Positions 24,970-34,787 of a stretch of DNA of 64,000 bases are shown piece by piece. The position numbers were made by a program, and so were the translations under genes. The notes below the pieces were generated by a model. It did not search any database. It was not told the origin of the DNA and saw only the letters and a program-made list of their open reading frames with translations. Position 1 is the first letter of the stretch, and each line of letters starts with the position of its first letter. The stretch lies in the NCBI RefSeq assembly GCF_029201545.1, contig NZ_CP104007.1:1398501-1462500 (forward strand), in the 5' to 3' direction. The stretch is from Devosia sp. FJ2-5-3. Its GTDB lineage: Bacteria > Pseudomonadota > Alphaproteobacteria > Rhizobiales > Devosiaceae.

Positions 24970-25077
24970 CCCCCACCTAACCTCCCCCTTCTCAGGGGGA
25001 GGGACCTATCGAGTTTGCCGAAACCATCCCGCCCACTGAACGACTCCTCCCCCTCTCAGGGGGAGGTTGGGTGGGGG
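24970..25077. repeat. Intergenic palindromic repeat (CCTCCCCCT/AGGGGGAGG type)
   Basis: Two small hairpins, CCTCCCCCTTCTCAGGGGGAGG (24981-25002 region) and its relative at 25046-25066, sit inside larger outer arms CCCCCACCTAACC (24970 on) and GGTTGGGTGGGGG (to 25077). The outer arms pair with each other over about 20 bases. It fills most of the gap between the binding protein and the glycosidase gene. The layout is that of a dispersed REP/RPE-like element and could also act as an RNA stabiliser or partial terminator. Confidence 0.65.
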
Positions 25078-25120
25078 TTACTCTTGGCAACCAGACACCG
25101 ACTTCAAGAAGAAGGCTCTC

Positions 25121-27829
25121 ATGCTCACCTCTATCTCCCTCGAAGGCGAATGGGCCTTTGCACTTGATCCCGACAGCTGCGGGGAGGCCGAGCATTGGTT
25201 CAAGGCCGATCTCTCCGACACCATCCAGCTGCCCGGCAGCGTCGACGAGGCGCAAAAGACCCCACTCTCGACCAATCGCACCATGGCCCATCTCAGCCGC
25301 CGCCATCCCTATGTCGGCAAGGCCTGGTACGCCAAAACCATTGAGATTCCCGAGGGGCTGGACGACCACTATTTTCACATCGCCCTCGAGCGCCCGCATG
25401 GCGAGGTCAATATCTGGGTCGATGGCTATAAGCTCGGGCGCGACGAAAGCCTGTCCACGGCCGTGCGCATGCTCATCGGCAAGCTCGCGCCGGGGCCGCA
25501 CAAGATCGTCATGATGATCGACAATGCTCGCTTCGAGGCCGTGGGCGAGGCGATCATTCGGGATCACGCCCTCATGGGCGACGTCGCCCACTCCAAAACC
25601 GAGCACACCCAGACCAATTGGAACGGCGTCGTCGGCTTTCTCCGCATCGAGGCCGCCCGCGCCTCCATCGCCCGTGTCGATGTCTACGCCCCCAGCCGCG
25701 ATATCACCATCAAGGTCGAACTCGATGCTTTCGACCCCGACATTCGCTTCCCTACTTTCTGGACCGAGACGCATCAGGACGAGTTGGTGCTCAGTTTTCA
25801 CATTGCGGGCCGAAATGAGCCTCTCAACGTTAGCAGTCTGCTAGCAGTTGACAGCGCATTTGTGACTTTTGAGCAGACCATCACGCTGCCCGATGACGCC
25901 GCGCTCTGGGACGAATTCGACCCTGTCGTCCATCGCCTCACCGTCGAATGGCTGCGGGATGGCGTCGCTCAAGATCGCCGCGAAACCACTTTCGGCATTC
26001 GAAATTTTACCCGCGATGGCCGCCATCTCAAGCTCAATGGCCGCACTGTTTTCCTGCGTGGCACGCTCGAATGCGCCATTTTCCCGCTCACCGGCTATCC
26101 CCCCCCCGATCACGCCGGCTGGGAAAAAGTCTTCGGTACTGCAAAGGCTTACGGCCTCAATCACATCCGCTACCACTCCTGGTGCCCGCCCAAAGCAGCC
26201 TTCGAAGTCGCCGATCGGCTGGGCATGCTGCTCCACGTCGAAACCCCAGTCTGGCCGGTCCTCGGCGCCGATCCCGCGCTGGATCGCTATATCCACGCAG
26301 AGGCCGAGCGGATCATCCGGGACTACGGCAACCACCCAAGCTTTGTCATGCTTTGCGTGGGTAATGAGGTGAACGGGCGGGGCCTCCATGCCTTCCTCGA
26401 ACGCTTCATCGACAAGTGGAAAAAGGCTGACAGTAGAAGGCTTTATACCGGGGGCTCCGGCTGGCCGACCACCCAACGCGCCGACTATGTGTCCAAGCCC
26501 GAACCGCGCAATCAGCGCTGGGGCGAGGGGCTGGATGGTCGCCTCAACGCCCGCGCTCTGGAGACAAGAACCGACTGGTCCGACTGGGTGGCCTCCGTGC
26601 CCATGGCGCTGGTCAGCCACGAGATCGGCCAGTGGTGCGTCTTCCCAAATCTCGAGGAAATCTCGAAATATTCCGGCGTCCTCGAAGCGCGTAACTTCCT
26701 GACGATCAAGGAGGATCTGGAAGCCAAGGGGCTCGGCCATCTCGCGCACGACTACCTTATGGCCAGCGGCACGCTGCAGACCCAGCTCTATAAGGAAGAG
26801 ATGGAGGCCGCGCTCCGCACCCGCGATATGGCGGGCGTGCAATTGCTGGGCCTCCAGGATTTTTCCGGGCAGGGCACGGCGCTTGTCGGCGTCGTCGACG
26901 CGTTCTGGGATGAAAAGCCCTATGTGACGCCATCCCAATTCCGCGAATTCTGCGCGCCGATTGTCCCGCTGCTGCGTGCCGACGGTTTTGTGCTGACCCA
27001 AGGGGCTCGTTTCACCGGCCTTGCCCAGCTCGCGCAGTTCGCCGGCGAGGATATTGAAAACGTTGAATTATCCTGGTCGCTACAGGATGGGGCAGGGCAT
27101 GTGGTCCGCAGCGGCACTCTATCGGCAGGCCGCCTTGCCACCGGCCAGCTGCACGATATCGGCGAAATCATCATCGATACGACAGGTCTTCCGGCTGCGG
27201 CACGATATGAACTGGTTCTGGCCCTCGACGGCACCGAATATCGCAATCGCTGGGGGCTGTGGGTCATGCCGGCCGCCGCCGGGACACATACCCTGCCGAT
27301 CGTTACTGCGCTCGACGCTGCCGCCCTCGACCGCATCGCAGCAGGGGAATCGCTTGTGCTGTCGCCGCCGCCCGAAACCCTGAGGCCAAACAGCATTCTG
27401 GGGCACACAGCGGCGTTCTGGAACACGCTCTGGACCGACGGGCAGGCCCCGCATACGCTTGGCCTGCTTGTCGACAGCCAGCACCCACTTTTTGAGGAGT
27501 TTCCATCGGCAGATCACACCGACTGGCATTGGTGGGAATTGACCCATCTGCGACGGGCTTTCGACATGCAAGGCCTCAAAAACAAGGCGATTGTTCGTGT
27601 TGTCGATGACTGGAATAGCAATCGAGACCTCGTTCTCTGCGCTGAAATGCGTCTCGGCCAAGGCCGACTTATCCTCGTGGCCTTCGATCTCGAGCATAAT
27701 CTCGACGACCGGCCGGTGGCGCGCACGTTCCGCGCTGCCTTGGCATCCTATTTAAATGGTCAGGCCATTGAGGCGCCGGAGGTGACAAGGCAGACAATCC
27801 TCGATTGGTGGGAGGGCGTACGGCAATGA
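25121..27829 (+). CDS. Glycoside hydrolase family 2 (beta-galactosidase/glucuronidase-like)
   Basis: 902 residues, cytoplasmic (no signal peptide). The order is N-terminal jelly-roll ('[12 protein letters not shown]', '[12 protein letters not shown]', '[15 protein letters not shown]'), immunoglobulin-like domain, then TIM barrel with '[12 protein letters not shown]' and '[11 protein letters not shown]'. The acid/base is Glu416 in 'CVGNEVNG' and the likely nucleophile is Glu501 in 'VSHEIGQW'. A C-terminal part of about 280 residues is less recognisable. ATG 25121 follows AAGAAGAAGG; the frame upstream runs through the repeat. It probably hydrolyses the imported beta-glycoside inside the cell. 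GH2 members cover galactosides, glucuronides and mannosides, so the sugar is open. Confidence 0.9.
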   Translation: MLTSISLEGEWAFALDPDSCGEAEHWFKADLSDTIQLPGSVDEAQKTPLSTNRTMAHLSRRHPYVGKAWYAKTIEIPEGLDDHYFHIALERPHGEVNIWVDGYKLGRDESLSTAVRMLIGKLAPGPHKIVMMIDNARFEAVGEAIIRDHALMGDVAHSKTEHTQTNWNGVVGFLRIEAARASIARVDVYAPSRDITIKVELDAFDPDIRFPTFWTETHQDELVLSFHIAGRNEPLNVSSLLAVDSAFVTFEQTITLPDDAALWDEFDPVVHRLTVEWLRDGVAQDRRETTFGIRNFTRDGRHLKLNGRTVFLRGTLECAIFPLTGYPPPDHAGWEKVFGTAKAYGLNHIRYHSWCPPKAAFEVADRLGMLLHVETPVWPVLGADPALDRYIHAEAERIIRDYGNHPSFVMLCVGNEVNGRGLHAFLERFIDKWKKADSRRLYTGGSGWPTTQRADYVSKPEPRNQRWGEGLDGRLNARALETRTDWSDWVASVPMALVSHEIGQWCVFPNLEEISKYSGVLEARNFLTIKEDLEAKGLGHLAHDYLMASGTLQTQLYKEEMEAALRTRDMAGVQLLGLQDFSGQGTALVGVVDAFWDEKPYVTPSQFREFCAPIVPLLRADGFVLTQGARFTGLAQLAQFAGEDIENVELSWSLQDGAGHVVRSGTLSAGRLATGQLHDIGEIIIDTTGLPAAARYELVLALDGTEYRNRWGLWVMPAAAGTHTLPIVTALDAAALDRIAAGESLVLSPPPETLRPNSILGHTAAFWNTLWTDGQAPHTLGLLVDSQHPLFEEFPSADHTDWHWWELTHLRRAFDMQGLKNKAIVRVVDDWNSNRDLVLCAEMRLGQGRLILVAFDLEHNLDDRPVARTFRAALASYLNGQAIEAPEVTRQTILDWWEGVRQ

Positions 27830-28884
27830 GTGCCATCGAACTGTGCCAGGTGCGCAAATCCTATGGGGTGACGCCGGTGATCCATGGCGTCGACCTCAGT
27901 GTGGAAAAGGGCGAGTTCATCGTCTTTGTCGGCCCCTCAGGCTGCGGCAAGTCCACGCTTCTGAGGATGATTGCGGGGCTTGAGGAGATTTCCGAAGGCG
28001 AAGTCCGCATCGATGGCGAAGTGGTCAACGAGATCGAGCCCGCAAGGCGCGGGCTCTCCATGGTTTTTCAGTCTTATGCCCTTTATCCCCACATGAGTGT
28101 GGCGGGAAACATGAGTTTCGGCCTGCGCATGACGGGTACCTCCAAGGCGGAGACCGAGCGGCGGGTGAAGGAAGCGGCGGCGATCCTGCAGCTTGAGCCG
28201 CTGATGAAGCGCAAGCCGAGCCAGCTCTCCGGTGGCCAACGGCAGCGCGTCGCCATCGGCCGCGCCATCGTCCGCCAGCCCAAGGCTTTCCTGTTCGATG
28301 AGCCGCTATCGAACCTCGATGCAGAGCTGCGCGTCGCCATGCGGGTTGAAATTGCCAAGCTCCATCAAGACCTTGGCTCGACCATGATCTATGTCACCCA
28401 TGACCAGGTCGAAGCCATGACCCTTGCCGATCGCATCGTCGTGCTGCGCGCCGGGCGGATTGAGCAGGTCGGCACACCCGGTGACCTCTATGCCGATCCG
28501 GACAATGTCTTCGTGGCCGGCTTCATCGGCTCGCCGCGCATGAACCTTCTCAATGGCACCAGCGACGGCAAGGTCGTTTCGATCAGCGATCTCACCTTCG
28601 CGCCGGCTTTGAACGGGCCCTTGCCTGTGGGGCCGGTAACCATTGGCCTGCGCCCGGAACAATTCGACAGTGCCGAAGGCGAATTGGGCACTTTATCCGT
28701 ATCCGTCGATGTCGTCGAAAACCTCGGCGGTACATCTATCGTCCACGGCCGCCTCGACGAAGGGCAAATTGTTCTTGTCGAACAAAGGGGTAAGACCCGC
28801 GCCAGAGCACAGGACAAGTTTACCGCGCCGTTTGCGCTGGCCGAGGCGCTGATCTTTGACGCGTCTGGTCAAAGGGTGCGGTGA
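27826..28884 (+). CDS. Sugar ABC transporter ATPase, MsmK/UgpC/MalK type
   Basis: 352 residues. Walker A 'GPSGCGKST' is at 36-44, signature '[14 protein letters not shown]', Walker B '[15 protein letters not shown]' and H-loop 'YVTHDQ' follow. The C-terminal TOBE/OB regulatory domain is present ('[11 protein letters not shown]', '[10 protein letters not shown]'). The start overlaps the glycosidase stop (ATGA). It energises the permeases at 21873-23629. Such ATPases are often shared, and the binding-protein operon at 30814 lacks its own, so it may serve that one too. Confidence 0.93.
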   Translation: MSAIELCQVRKSYGVTPVIHGVDLSVEKGEFIVFVGPSGCGKSTLLRMIAGLEEISEGEVRIDGEVVNEIEPARRGLSMVFQSYALYPHMSVAGNMSFGLRMTGTSKAETERRVKEAAAILQLEPLMKRKPSQLSGGQRQRVAIGRAIVRQPKAFLFDEPLSNLDAELRVAMRVEIAKLHQDLGSTMIYVTHDQVEAMTLADRIVVLRAGRIEQVGTPGDLYADPDNVFVAGFIGSPRMNLLNGTSDGKVVSISDLTFAPALNGPLPVGPVTIGLRPEQFDSAEGELGTLSVSVDVVENLGGTSIVHGRLDEGQIVLVEQRGKTRARAQDKFTAPFALAEALIFDASGQRVR

Positions 28885-29066
28885 TCGCCGCTCCAGCAGA
28901 CCCAGTTCCAACGACAGATGCCAACCGATCCTAATTCTATAAATTTTGTAGACTTAATTACCCTGCGGGGCGGCAACTTCGAAAAGCTTTGTTTCGTCGG
29001 CCGCTCCCCCGATCCCGGGACCTCCCCTAAGCTGGTGACATATCATCACGAAGACGGAGGCCATCC

Positions 29067-29621
29067 ATGTCGGTCGTTGATCTTGCCGCCTATCTCCCCA
29101 ATCGGAACCCAGCTGTTCCCGTGCCTGATTTCAAGAGCGCCATGCGCAGTCTGGCAGGCGCTGTCAGCGTCATAACACTTGGAAAAGGCCCCAGCCGTAC
29201 CGGCTTTACCGCCACTTCGGTCTCGTCTTTTTCCACCGAGCCACCCACGCTTTTGGTCAGCCTGAACATGGGCTCATCCTCCTGGGCAGCCCTGCGCGAC
29301 GAAGGGGCATTCGCGGTCAATATTCTGGCACACGATCAGGCGGCGGTGGCCGACAGGTTCGCCGGACGAGGCGGCATCAGGGGCAATGACCGCTATGTGG
29401 GCTGGGAGTGGAGCCGGCTGGAAACCGGAACCCTGGGACTCGATGACGCCGTGGCAGTCATCGATTGCGAACTCGATGAGGCCATTGAACGACACACGCA
29501 CGCGATTCTTCTCGGACGGGTGAGGGGCGTCAAAGTATCTCCGGCACGCCAGCCTTTGCTTTATTGGTCAGGCGCTTATCAGGTGCTGAAGCCGGGGCAG
29601 GAGGGCAGCAGCGCTCGGTGA
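29067..29621 (+). CDS. Flavin reductase-like FMN-binding protein
   Basis: 184 residues. 'FKSAMRSLAGAVSVITLG', 'GFTATSVSSFSTEPPTLLVSLN', 'FAVNILAHDQAAVADRFAG' and 'IDCELDEAIERHTHAILLGRV' are the ordered landmarks of RutF/HpaC-type flavin reductases. They supply reduced FMN to a monooxygenase or transfer electrons directly. No monooxygenase is adjacent in the window, so its partner is elsewhere or unknown. GGAGG precedes the ATG. It stands alone between two catabolic operons. Confidence 0.88.
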   Translation: MSVVDLAAYLPNRNPAVPVPDFKSAMRSLAGAVSVITLGKGPSRTGFTATSVSSFSTEPPTLLVSLNMGSSSWAALRDEGAFAVNILAHDQAAVADRFAGRGGIRGNDRYVGWEWSRLETGTLGLDDAVAVIDCELDEAIERHTHAILLGRVRGVKVSPARQPLLYWSGAYQVLKPGQEGSSAR

Positions 29622-29640
29622 GCGCCGCCATATCGGGTGT

Positions 29641-30534
29641 TCAGGCGATGCCCTTGCCGCCGGTGACTCCGAAGATTTCACCGGTGATGTAGCTGCCTTC
29701 CTGAGAGGCGAGAAGCACATAGATCGGCGCCAGTTCGACCGGCTGGCCCGGTCGCCCGAAGGCGCTGTTCTCCCCGAATTTCACCACCTTTTCAGGAAAT
29801 TGGCCGCCGCTGGGCTGCAGCACGGTCCAGAACGGGCCGGGCGCTACGCCATTGACGCGAATACCCTTTTCGATCAGCTGCTCGGCGAGCGCCTTGGTGT
29901 AGGCGACGATGCCGGCCTTGGTGGTGGCGTAGTCGAGGAGATCGGCGGAGGGCTGGTAGGCCTGCACCGAGGTCGTGTTGATGATCGATGCGCCGGGCGG
30001 CAGGTGCGGAACCGCAGCCCGCGTCAGCCAGTGCAGCGCATAGAGATTGGTCTTCATCGTCTTGTCGAAGTCTTCGCTGGTCACGTCATCAACCGACTTC
30101 CGCGCCTGCTGGCGAGCGGCATTGATGACGAGAATATCGAGGCCGCCGAGTTGCTTGACCGCAGCCGCAACGATGGAGTTACAGGTCTCTTCCTTGGAGA
30201 TATCCCCCGGAAGCGCCACCCCCTTGGTTCCGGCCCTTTCGATATAGCCTATGACCTCGTCCGCATCCTCCATCTCCTCGGGCAGGAAATTGATCGCGAC
30301 GTCAGCACCCTCCCGCGCGAAGGCAATTGCGGCGGCCCTGCCGATGCCTGAGTCGCCTCCGGTGATGAGGGCTTTGCGGCCCAGCAGCCTGCCAAAGCCC
30401 GAATAGCTCTCCTCGCCATGGTCCGGCGCCGGTTTCATCTTGTTGACCAGGCCCGGACGCTCCTGCTCCTGGCGGGGGAAGGGCGGGGCTGGATATTGAT
30501 GGCGCGGGTCCTGCATGGTGAAACGGTCGGTCAT
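29641..30534 (-). CDS. SDR-family oxidoreductase (YghA/YhdG-type)
   Basis: 297 residues. The N-terminal extension 'MQDPRHQYPAPPFPRQEQ' followed by the cofactor loop TGGDSGIG (58-65) is typical of the stress-linked YghA/GsbS-like SDR group. The usual NNAG reads 'INAARQQA', and the catalytic Ser-Tyr-Lys are in 'NTTSVQAYQ' and 'DYATTKAG'. ATG 30534 is preferred over 30564 because GGAGG lies just upstream. It is a NAD(P)-dependent reductase of unknown substrate, probably a general stress protein rather than part of the flanking sugar operons. Confidence 0.87.
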   Translation of the reverse strand: MTDRFTMQDPRHQYPAPPFPRQEQERPGLVNKMKPAPDHGEESYSGFGRLLGRKALITGGDSGIGRAAAIAFAREGADVAINFLPEEMEDADEVIGYIERAGTKGVALPGDISKEETCNSIVAAAVKQLGGLDILVINAARQQARKSVDDVTSEDFDKTMKTNLYALHWLTRAAVPHLPPGASIINTTSVQAYQPSADLLDYATTKAGIVAYTKALAEQLIEKGIRVNGVAPGPFWTVLQPSGGQFPEKVVKFGENSAFGRPGQPVELAPIYVLLASQEGSYITGEIFGVTGGKGIA

Positions 30535-30733
30535 ATCTGCCTCCAAAGGAATCTGGATGGCCAATGCGTGAGGCGAAGCCGACGTTCCCGTTCATCTCAT
30601 GGATCGACGGTCACAACTCGTTTCCAGGCTATGGGCAGCGCGGCAGACCAGAGCAATCCTCGGCTCCCCTGGAGCGTGCAAATCGTATTCTTGGCGTGCG
30701 CGCTATTCCAGCGCCACTCACATAACAGACCTC

Positions 30734-30762
30734 TTGCCCAAGTCGTTATAACGTCATAACAC
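30734..30762 (+). promoter_or_regulatory. Candidate promoter/operator upstream of amino-sugar ABC operon
   Basis: TTGCCC at 30734-30739 is followed after 17 bases by TAACAC (30757-30762). Between them and partly overlapping lies GTTAT-N6-ATAAC (30745-30760), a perfect inverted repeat. It is suitably placed for the HutC-type regulator encoded at 34784. The rest of the 280-base gap (30535-30813) shows nothing recognisable besides the RBS GGAGGATGGGAG. Confidence 0.4.
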
Positions 30763-30813
30763 TAGGACGTGTTGCGGTTTGGAGAAGCCGCGCACGGAGG
30801 ATGGGAGAATACG

Positions 30814-32103
30814 ATGAACGCAAGCAAGGGCTTGAACCTGGCGCTTTTTGGCGCGCTGCTGATGGCAACGACCGCACCGATCCAGGCCGCAGAAATTTCA
30901 TTTCTGACGCATTGGGGACCGGATACGGTCGCGCAGCTGGATGCCGCGATCGACAAGTACGAAGCCGCAAATCCGGGCGATACCATTACCGTTCGCGCGG
31001 TCCCCTTCGGGGATCTGCTGACGACGCTGCGCACTTCGGGTGGTGGCGCGGGCGGCGCAACCATTGCCGGCATCTACGATGCCTGGCTGCCGGATCTGGT
31101 GCGGGACAGCCTCGTCAGCGCAGCGCCCGAGGCGATCGCCAGCGATACCAGGGCCAACTGGCCAGAAGGTGTGGTTTCAGCGGCTTCTGCCGGTGGATCG
31201 CTCTACGGCATTCCCAATGAAATCGACGTCTATGCGTTGAACTACAACAAGCGTCTGTTTGAGGAAGCCGGCATCGCCGAGCCCCCAAAGACCTGGGACG
31301 AGTTCCTCGCAGCGGCCGAAAAGCTGACCGACAAGTCCAAGGGTCAGCAGGGCTTTGGCCTCATCAATTCCTGGGCGGCAGGCGTGCTGCACCCCTTCGC
31401 ATCGCTCCTCGTGTCCAATGGCGGTGATCTCATCGTCGACGGCAAGCCGGTGCTCGACAGCCAGGCTGCCAAGGAGACGTTCGAGCTCTACGAAAAGCTG
31501 ATCACCTCGGGCTATGCCGATCCGGCCATGGCCACCGCCGATGCCAACACCACTGGCCCGTTCCTCGACAATTTCGTCTCGGGCAAGACCGGCATGATCA
31601 TCATGGCGAACTGGTGGGAGTCCGCGCTCAAGGCCGGTATGGGCGATGCTTTTGCCGACGTGGCAACGGCGCCGATCCCGGTCGGTCCATCGGGCGACAA
31701 GGCGCGCTCGATTTCCTATTCCTGGATGACTGTCGTCAATGCGCAGGCATCGGCGGAAGAACAGGATGCTGCCTGGAAGTTCCTGTCCTGGCTGAACGGG
31801 CCGGATTCGGGCGAAGATGGTGCTTCGGCCATGGGCGAGATTCTCATGTCGATGGGCATCCTGCCGTCCCGCACATCCGATGGCGTGGCCTTCGCCGAGC
31901 GTCTCAACGACCCCTTCCTTGAGGGCTATACCCAGACCCTTTCCGACGCCAAGCCGTTCCCGGTGGTGCTGGGCGGACAGGAATTCTCGGAATCGTTGCA
32001 GCAGACGCTGGAGGCCCTGCAGTTCGGCCAGGTTTCCGCCGCCGATGCCCAGGCAAATGCCCAGGCCGACGCGACCGAAATCCTCGAGCGCAACGCGCAG
32101 TAG
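30814..32103 (+). CDS. Sugar ABC transporter substrate-binding protein (family 1)
   Basis: 429 residues. A signal peptide with hydrophobic core 'LALFGALLMATTAPIQAA' leads to 'EISFLTHWGPDTVAQLDAAI'. Family landmarks include 'YGIPNEIDVYALNYNKRLFE', 'WDEFLAAAEKLTD', 'GKTGMIIMANWWESAL' and 'AWKFLSWLNG'. ATG 30814 is chosen for the RBS GGAGGATGGGAG; the upstream ATG at 30769 lacks one. With the ROK kinase and SIS protein downstream, the ligand is probably an amino sugar or its oligomer. It has normal domain order. Confidence 0.92.
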   Translation: MNASKGLNLALFGALLMATTAPIQAAEISFLTHWGPDTVAQLDAAIDKYEAANPGDTITVRAVPFGDLLTTLRTSGGGAGGATIAGIYDAWLPDLVRDSLVSAAPEAIASDTRANWPEGVVSAASAGGSLYGIPNEIDVYALNYNKRLFEEAGIAEPPKTWDEFLAAAEKLTDKSKGQQGFGLINSWAAGVLHPFASLLVSNGGDLIVDGKPVLDSQAAKETFELYEKLITSGYADPAMATADANTTGPFLDNFVSGKTGMIIMANWWESALKAGMGDAFADVATAPIPVGPSGDKARSISYSWMTVVNAQASAEEQDAAWKFLSWLNGPDSGEDGASAMGEILMSMGILPSRTSDGVAFAERLNDPFLEGYTQTLSDAKPFPVVLGGQEFSESLQQTLEALQFGQVSAADAQANAQADATEILERNAQ

Positions 32104-32115
32104 GCGATGATTTGA

Positions 32116-32143
32116 GACAGGCGGGGCCCTGGTCCCGTCTGTC
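32116..32143 (+). terminator. Intercistronic stem-loop after binding-protein gene
   Basis: Inverted repeat GACAGGCGGG / CCCGTCTGTC with one mismatch and an 8-base loop. It sits between the binding protein and first permease genes, as at 4018-4045, and lacks a T-run. A role in protecting the upstream mRNA is likely. Confidence 0.45.
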
Positions 32144-32164
32144 CGTTTCCCAGGCAGTTTCCGG

Positions 32165-33058
32165 ATGATTGGCCGCACTTCCCGCTCCGCTATCGGCATG
32201 CTTGCGCCTGCCACGGGGCTCATCGCCATCTTTGTCTTCGTTCCCATGGCGCTGACCATCGGGCTGAGCTTCACCCAATGGTCGACCCAGACGGGGTTCG
32301 ACACGGCACGATTTGTCGGGCTGGCCAATTTCGCCGATCTCTTCGGGCCGACCTCAATTGGGCGCGATTTTCGCGCGGCCTTCACCAACACCGCGCTCTA
32401 CACCGCCTTGTCTGTCGCGCTGATCCTGCCGCTTTCGGTCATTCTGGGGTTGATGGTCCATCAGACATTTGCGCCGGGCGGCATCGTTCTGCGAACCGTG
32501 CTGTTCTCGACCTATATGGTGCCGATGATCGCGGTGGCGCTGGTCTGGTCCAAGCTCTATTCGCCGACCGAAGGGCCGTTCAACCAGATGCTGGGCTGGG
32601 TCGGCATACCGCCGCAAACTTGGTTGTCGTCACCCAATACGGCGCTTTTTTCCATCGTCCTCCTCAATGTCTGGCAACAGGTCGGCTACTTCACGGTCCT
32701 CGCCGTTGCTGGCCTGACGCAGATCCCGACGACGCTTTATGAAGCGGCGCGGGTGGACGGCGCGTCGGCCTGGTTGCAGTTCTGGAAGATCACCCTGCCG
32801 CTGATGCGCAATACGCTGCTGTTTTCGGCCGTCATCGCGGTCATCAATGCGGTGCAGGTGTTCGAGCCGGTGGCTCTGATCACCCAGGGTGGACCAGTCA
32901 ATTCCACCAATGTCATGACCTATCATATCCGCCGCGTCGGCATTGAGCGGGCGCAGGGTGGCCTTGGTTCGGCCATGGCGGTGACGCTGATGCTGTCGCT
33001 GATCGTGGTCATCGTCCTGCTCTTCGCCTTCTTCCGGGATCGGGAGGAACAACGATGA
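32165..33058 (+). CDS. Sugar ABC transporter permease, MalF type
   Basis: 297 residues. First helix 'TGLIAIFVFVPMALTIGLSF', later hydrophobic segments such as 'LSVALILPLSVILGLMVHQ', and EAA loop 'YEAARVDGASAWLQFWKITL' identify a CUT1 permease. It starts 61 bases after the binding-protein stop behind a stem-loop and overlaps the next permease by 4 bases. Confidence 0.92.
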   Translation: MIGRTSRSAIGMLAPATGLIAIFVFVPMALTIGLSFTQWSTQTGFDTARFVGLANFADLFGPTSIGRDFRAAFTNTALYTALSVALILPLSVILGLMVHQTFAPGGIVLRTVLFSTYMVPMIAVALVWSKLYSPTEGPFNQMLGWVGIPPQTWLSSPNTALFSIVLLNVWQQVGYFTVLAVAGLTQIPTTLYEAARVDGASAWLQFWKITLPLMRNTLLFSAVIAVINAVQVFEPVALITQGGPVNSTNVMTYHIRRVGIERAQGGLGSAMAVTLMLSLIVVIVLLFAFFRDREEQR

Positions 33059-33915
33059 GCAGCACCAAGCGTCCCTATCGTCGCTATCCGGCCAATTGGA
33101 AGTCGTCGCTCCTGTCGCTCGCTATCCTCGTGATTGCGGTTGCCGCTGCCTTTCCGCTGGTGTGGATGGTGCTCTCGAGCCTCAAAACGCCGGCCGAAAG
33201 CATGCAGGTGCCGCCGGTGTGGCTGCCGGGCTCGCCCAATTTCGACGCCTATTTCGAGGTCTCCGAGGTCGTCAGCCTGGGGCGGTCCTTCCTCAATTCG
33301 GCGTTCATCGCACTGGTGACCACGATTGCCATCGTGGTGACGAGCCTGATGGCCGGCTATGCCTTTGCCAAATACAGTTTCGCCGGCCGCGACTGGCTGT
33401 TCGCAGCGCTGATCGCGACCATGTTCCTGCCGCCCATCGTCACCCTGATCCCGCTCTATCGGATGACCGGCTATCTCGGGATCAATGCCAATCTGTTGGG
33501 CGTCGTGGTGCCGCACCTGGCCAATGCCTTCGGCATCTTCCTGATGCGCCAATATATCAAGGGCGTTCCCAACGATCTCATCGACGCGGCTAGGGTGGAT
33601 GGGGCGTCTGAGGTGACCATCCTCTTCAAGATCGTGGCCCCGGCGGTCATGCCGGCCATTGCCGCGCTGACGCTCTTCGCCTTCGTCTATCACTGGAACA
33701 GCTATCTCTGGCCGCTCACGGTCCTGCAAGGCAATACCGACCAATACCCCATCGTCATCTCGCTCTCCCGGCTCCTGAGCTATAATCGCGGGGCGATGAA
33801 CACCGGCCTCGTCATGGCTGGCGCAACGTTGGCCGTGCTGCCGCCTGTGGTGCTCTTCGTCTTCCTCCAGCGCTTTTTCGTCGACTCCATCATGGCGACC
33901 GGGGTGAAGGGATGA
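33055..33915 (+). CDS. Sugar ABC transporter permease, MalG type
   Basis: 286 residues. 'LLSLAILVIAVAAAFPLVWM' begins the membrane part, 'SSLKTPAE' is a typical MalG loop, and 'DAARVDGASEVTILFKIVAP' is the EAA coupling motif. Starts and ends both overlap neighbours by 4 bases (ATGA), with the ROK-family gene next. No ATPase is encoded in this operon, so the complex must borrow one. Confidence 0.92.
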   Translation: MSSTKRPYRRYPANWKSSLLSLAILVIAVAAAFPLVWMVLSSLKTPAESMQVPPVWLPGSPNFDAYFEVSEVVSLGRSFLNSAFIALVTTIAIVVTSLMAGYAFAKYSFAGRDWLFAALIATMFLPPIVTLIPLYRMTGYLGINANLLGVVVPHLANAFGIFLMRQYIKGVPNDLIDAARVDGASEVTILFKIVAPAVMPAIAALTLFAFVYHWNSYLWPLTVLQGNTDQYPIVISLSRLLSYNRGAMNTGLVMAGATLAVLPPVVLFVFLQRFFVDSIMATGVKG

Positions 33916-34787
33916 GCGCGATCCTCGCGATTGACCTTGGGGGAACACGGTGCCGCATCGGGCTGGCACAAGGAGCCAATCCGGCCGGTGTGGACCTGCT
34001 TGAGGATGTGGCGGCGCCAAAAACGCGCGATGACTTTATGGCGCTGGTCCAGGATCGGCTGAAGCGGCACGGGGCAGGGGCCCTGGGGCTCGGCATCCCT
34101 GGCCTTGCGCGGGGATCGGTATGCCGATGGGTGCCGAACCTGCCCTATCTCGATGGTCTCGACCTTGCCGAGGCGCTGCCGGGTATTTCGATCGGGCTGG
34201 GCAATGACGCGCAGCTCAGCCTGCTTGCCGAAGTGCGTGCTGGCGCGGCGCGCGGGACGACAGATGCCGTCCTGCTCGCGGTGGGGACAGGCATCGGCTC
34301 CGCCGTTCTTGCGTCGGGCACGATCATAGCTGGCCATGCCGGTGGTGCCTGTTCCTTTGGCTGGGCCACGGCTGATCTCGCCGATCCGGGCGAGGAGGTC
34401 AGTGGCTGGCTGGAGCGACAGGCGGCTGGCAGGGCGCTCGATCATCTGGCGGCTTCGCTGAACCTGCCGAACGGTCATGCCCTGATGGAAGCGGCCCGCA
34501 AGGGCAACAGCGCGGCTCTTTCGGCTCTTCACTATCCAATCGACGCGCTGGGCGCGGCCATCGGCTCGGCGGTAGCGCTGCTCGATCCGGCGATGGTCAT
34601 CATCGCCGGAGGGGTGGCGGACGCTTTCGATATTCTTGAGCCCCTGCTGCGTCCGGCGGTCGATCGCCGCCTGCCGCCGCATCTGCGCGGCGTCGCCCTG
34701 AAACCGGCCCATCACCGGTCGCGTGCAGGACTTATTGGCGCAGCCTTTGCCGGCGCGTCTGGATCCAATTGGAGGAGGACATCATGA
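33912..34787 (+). CDS. ROK-family sugar kinase-like protein (zinc motif absent)
   Basis: 291 residues of actin-like ATPase fold. 'ILAIDLGGTRCRIGLAQ' is the phosphate-1 loop, 'GLGIPGLARG' and 'GLGNDAQLSLLAEVRAG' hold the catalytic Asp of ROK kinases, and 'AVGTGIGSAVLASG' is phosphate-2. The usual ROK zinc-binding pair CxCGxxGC is missing ('AGHAGGACSFGWATAD' stands in that place). N-acetylglucosamine or glucosamine kinase activity is a reasonable guess given the SIS protein and HutC-type regulator nearby. It lacks an N-terminal DNA-binding domain, so it is an enzyme and not a repressor. BadF/BcrA-type GlcNAc kinase is an alternative. Confidence 0.8.
   Translation: MSAILAIDLGGTRCRIGLAQGANPAGVDLLEDVAAPKTRDDFMALVQDRLKRHGAGALGLGIPGLARGSVCRWVPNLPYLDGLDLAEALPGISIGLGNDAQLSLLAEVRAGAARGTTDAVLLAVGTGIGSAVLASGTIIAGHAGGACSFGWATADLADPGEEVSGWLERQAAGRALDHLAASLNLPNGHALMEAARKGNSAALSALHYPIDALGAAIGSAVALLDPAMVIIAGGVADAFDILEPLLRPAVDRRLPPHLRGVALKPAHHRSRAGLIGAAFAGASGSNWRRTS

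Noticed and set aside
24970..25077. CRISPR-like array
   Set aside because: Only two related palindromes with no regular spacers; a nested inverted repeat explains it.
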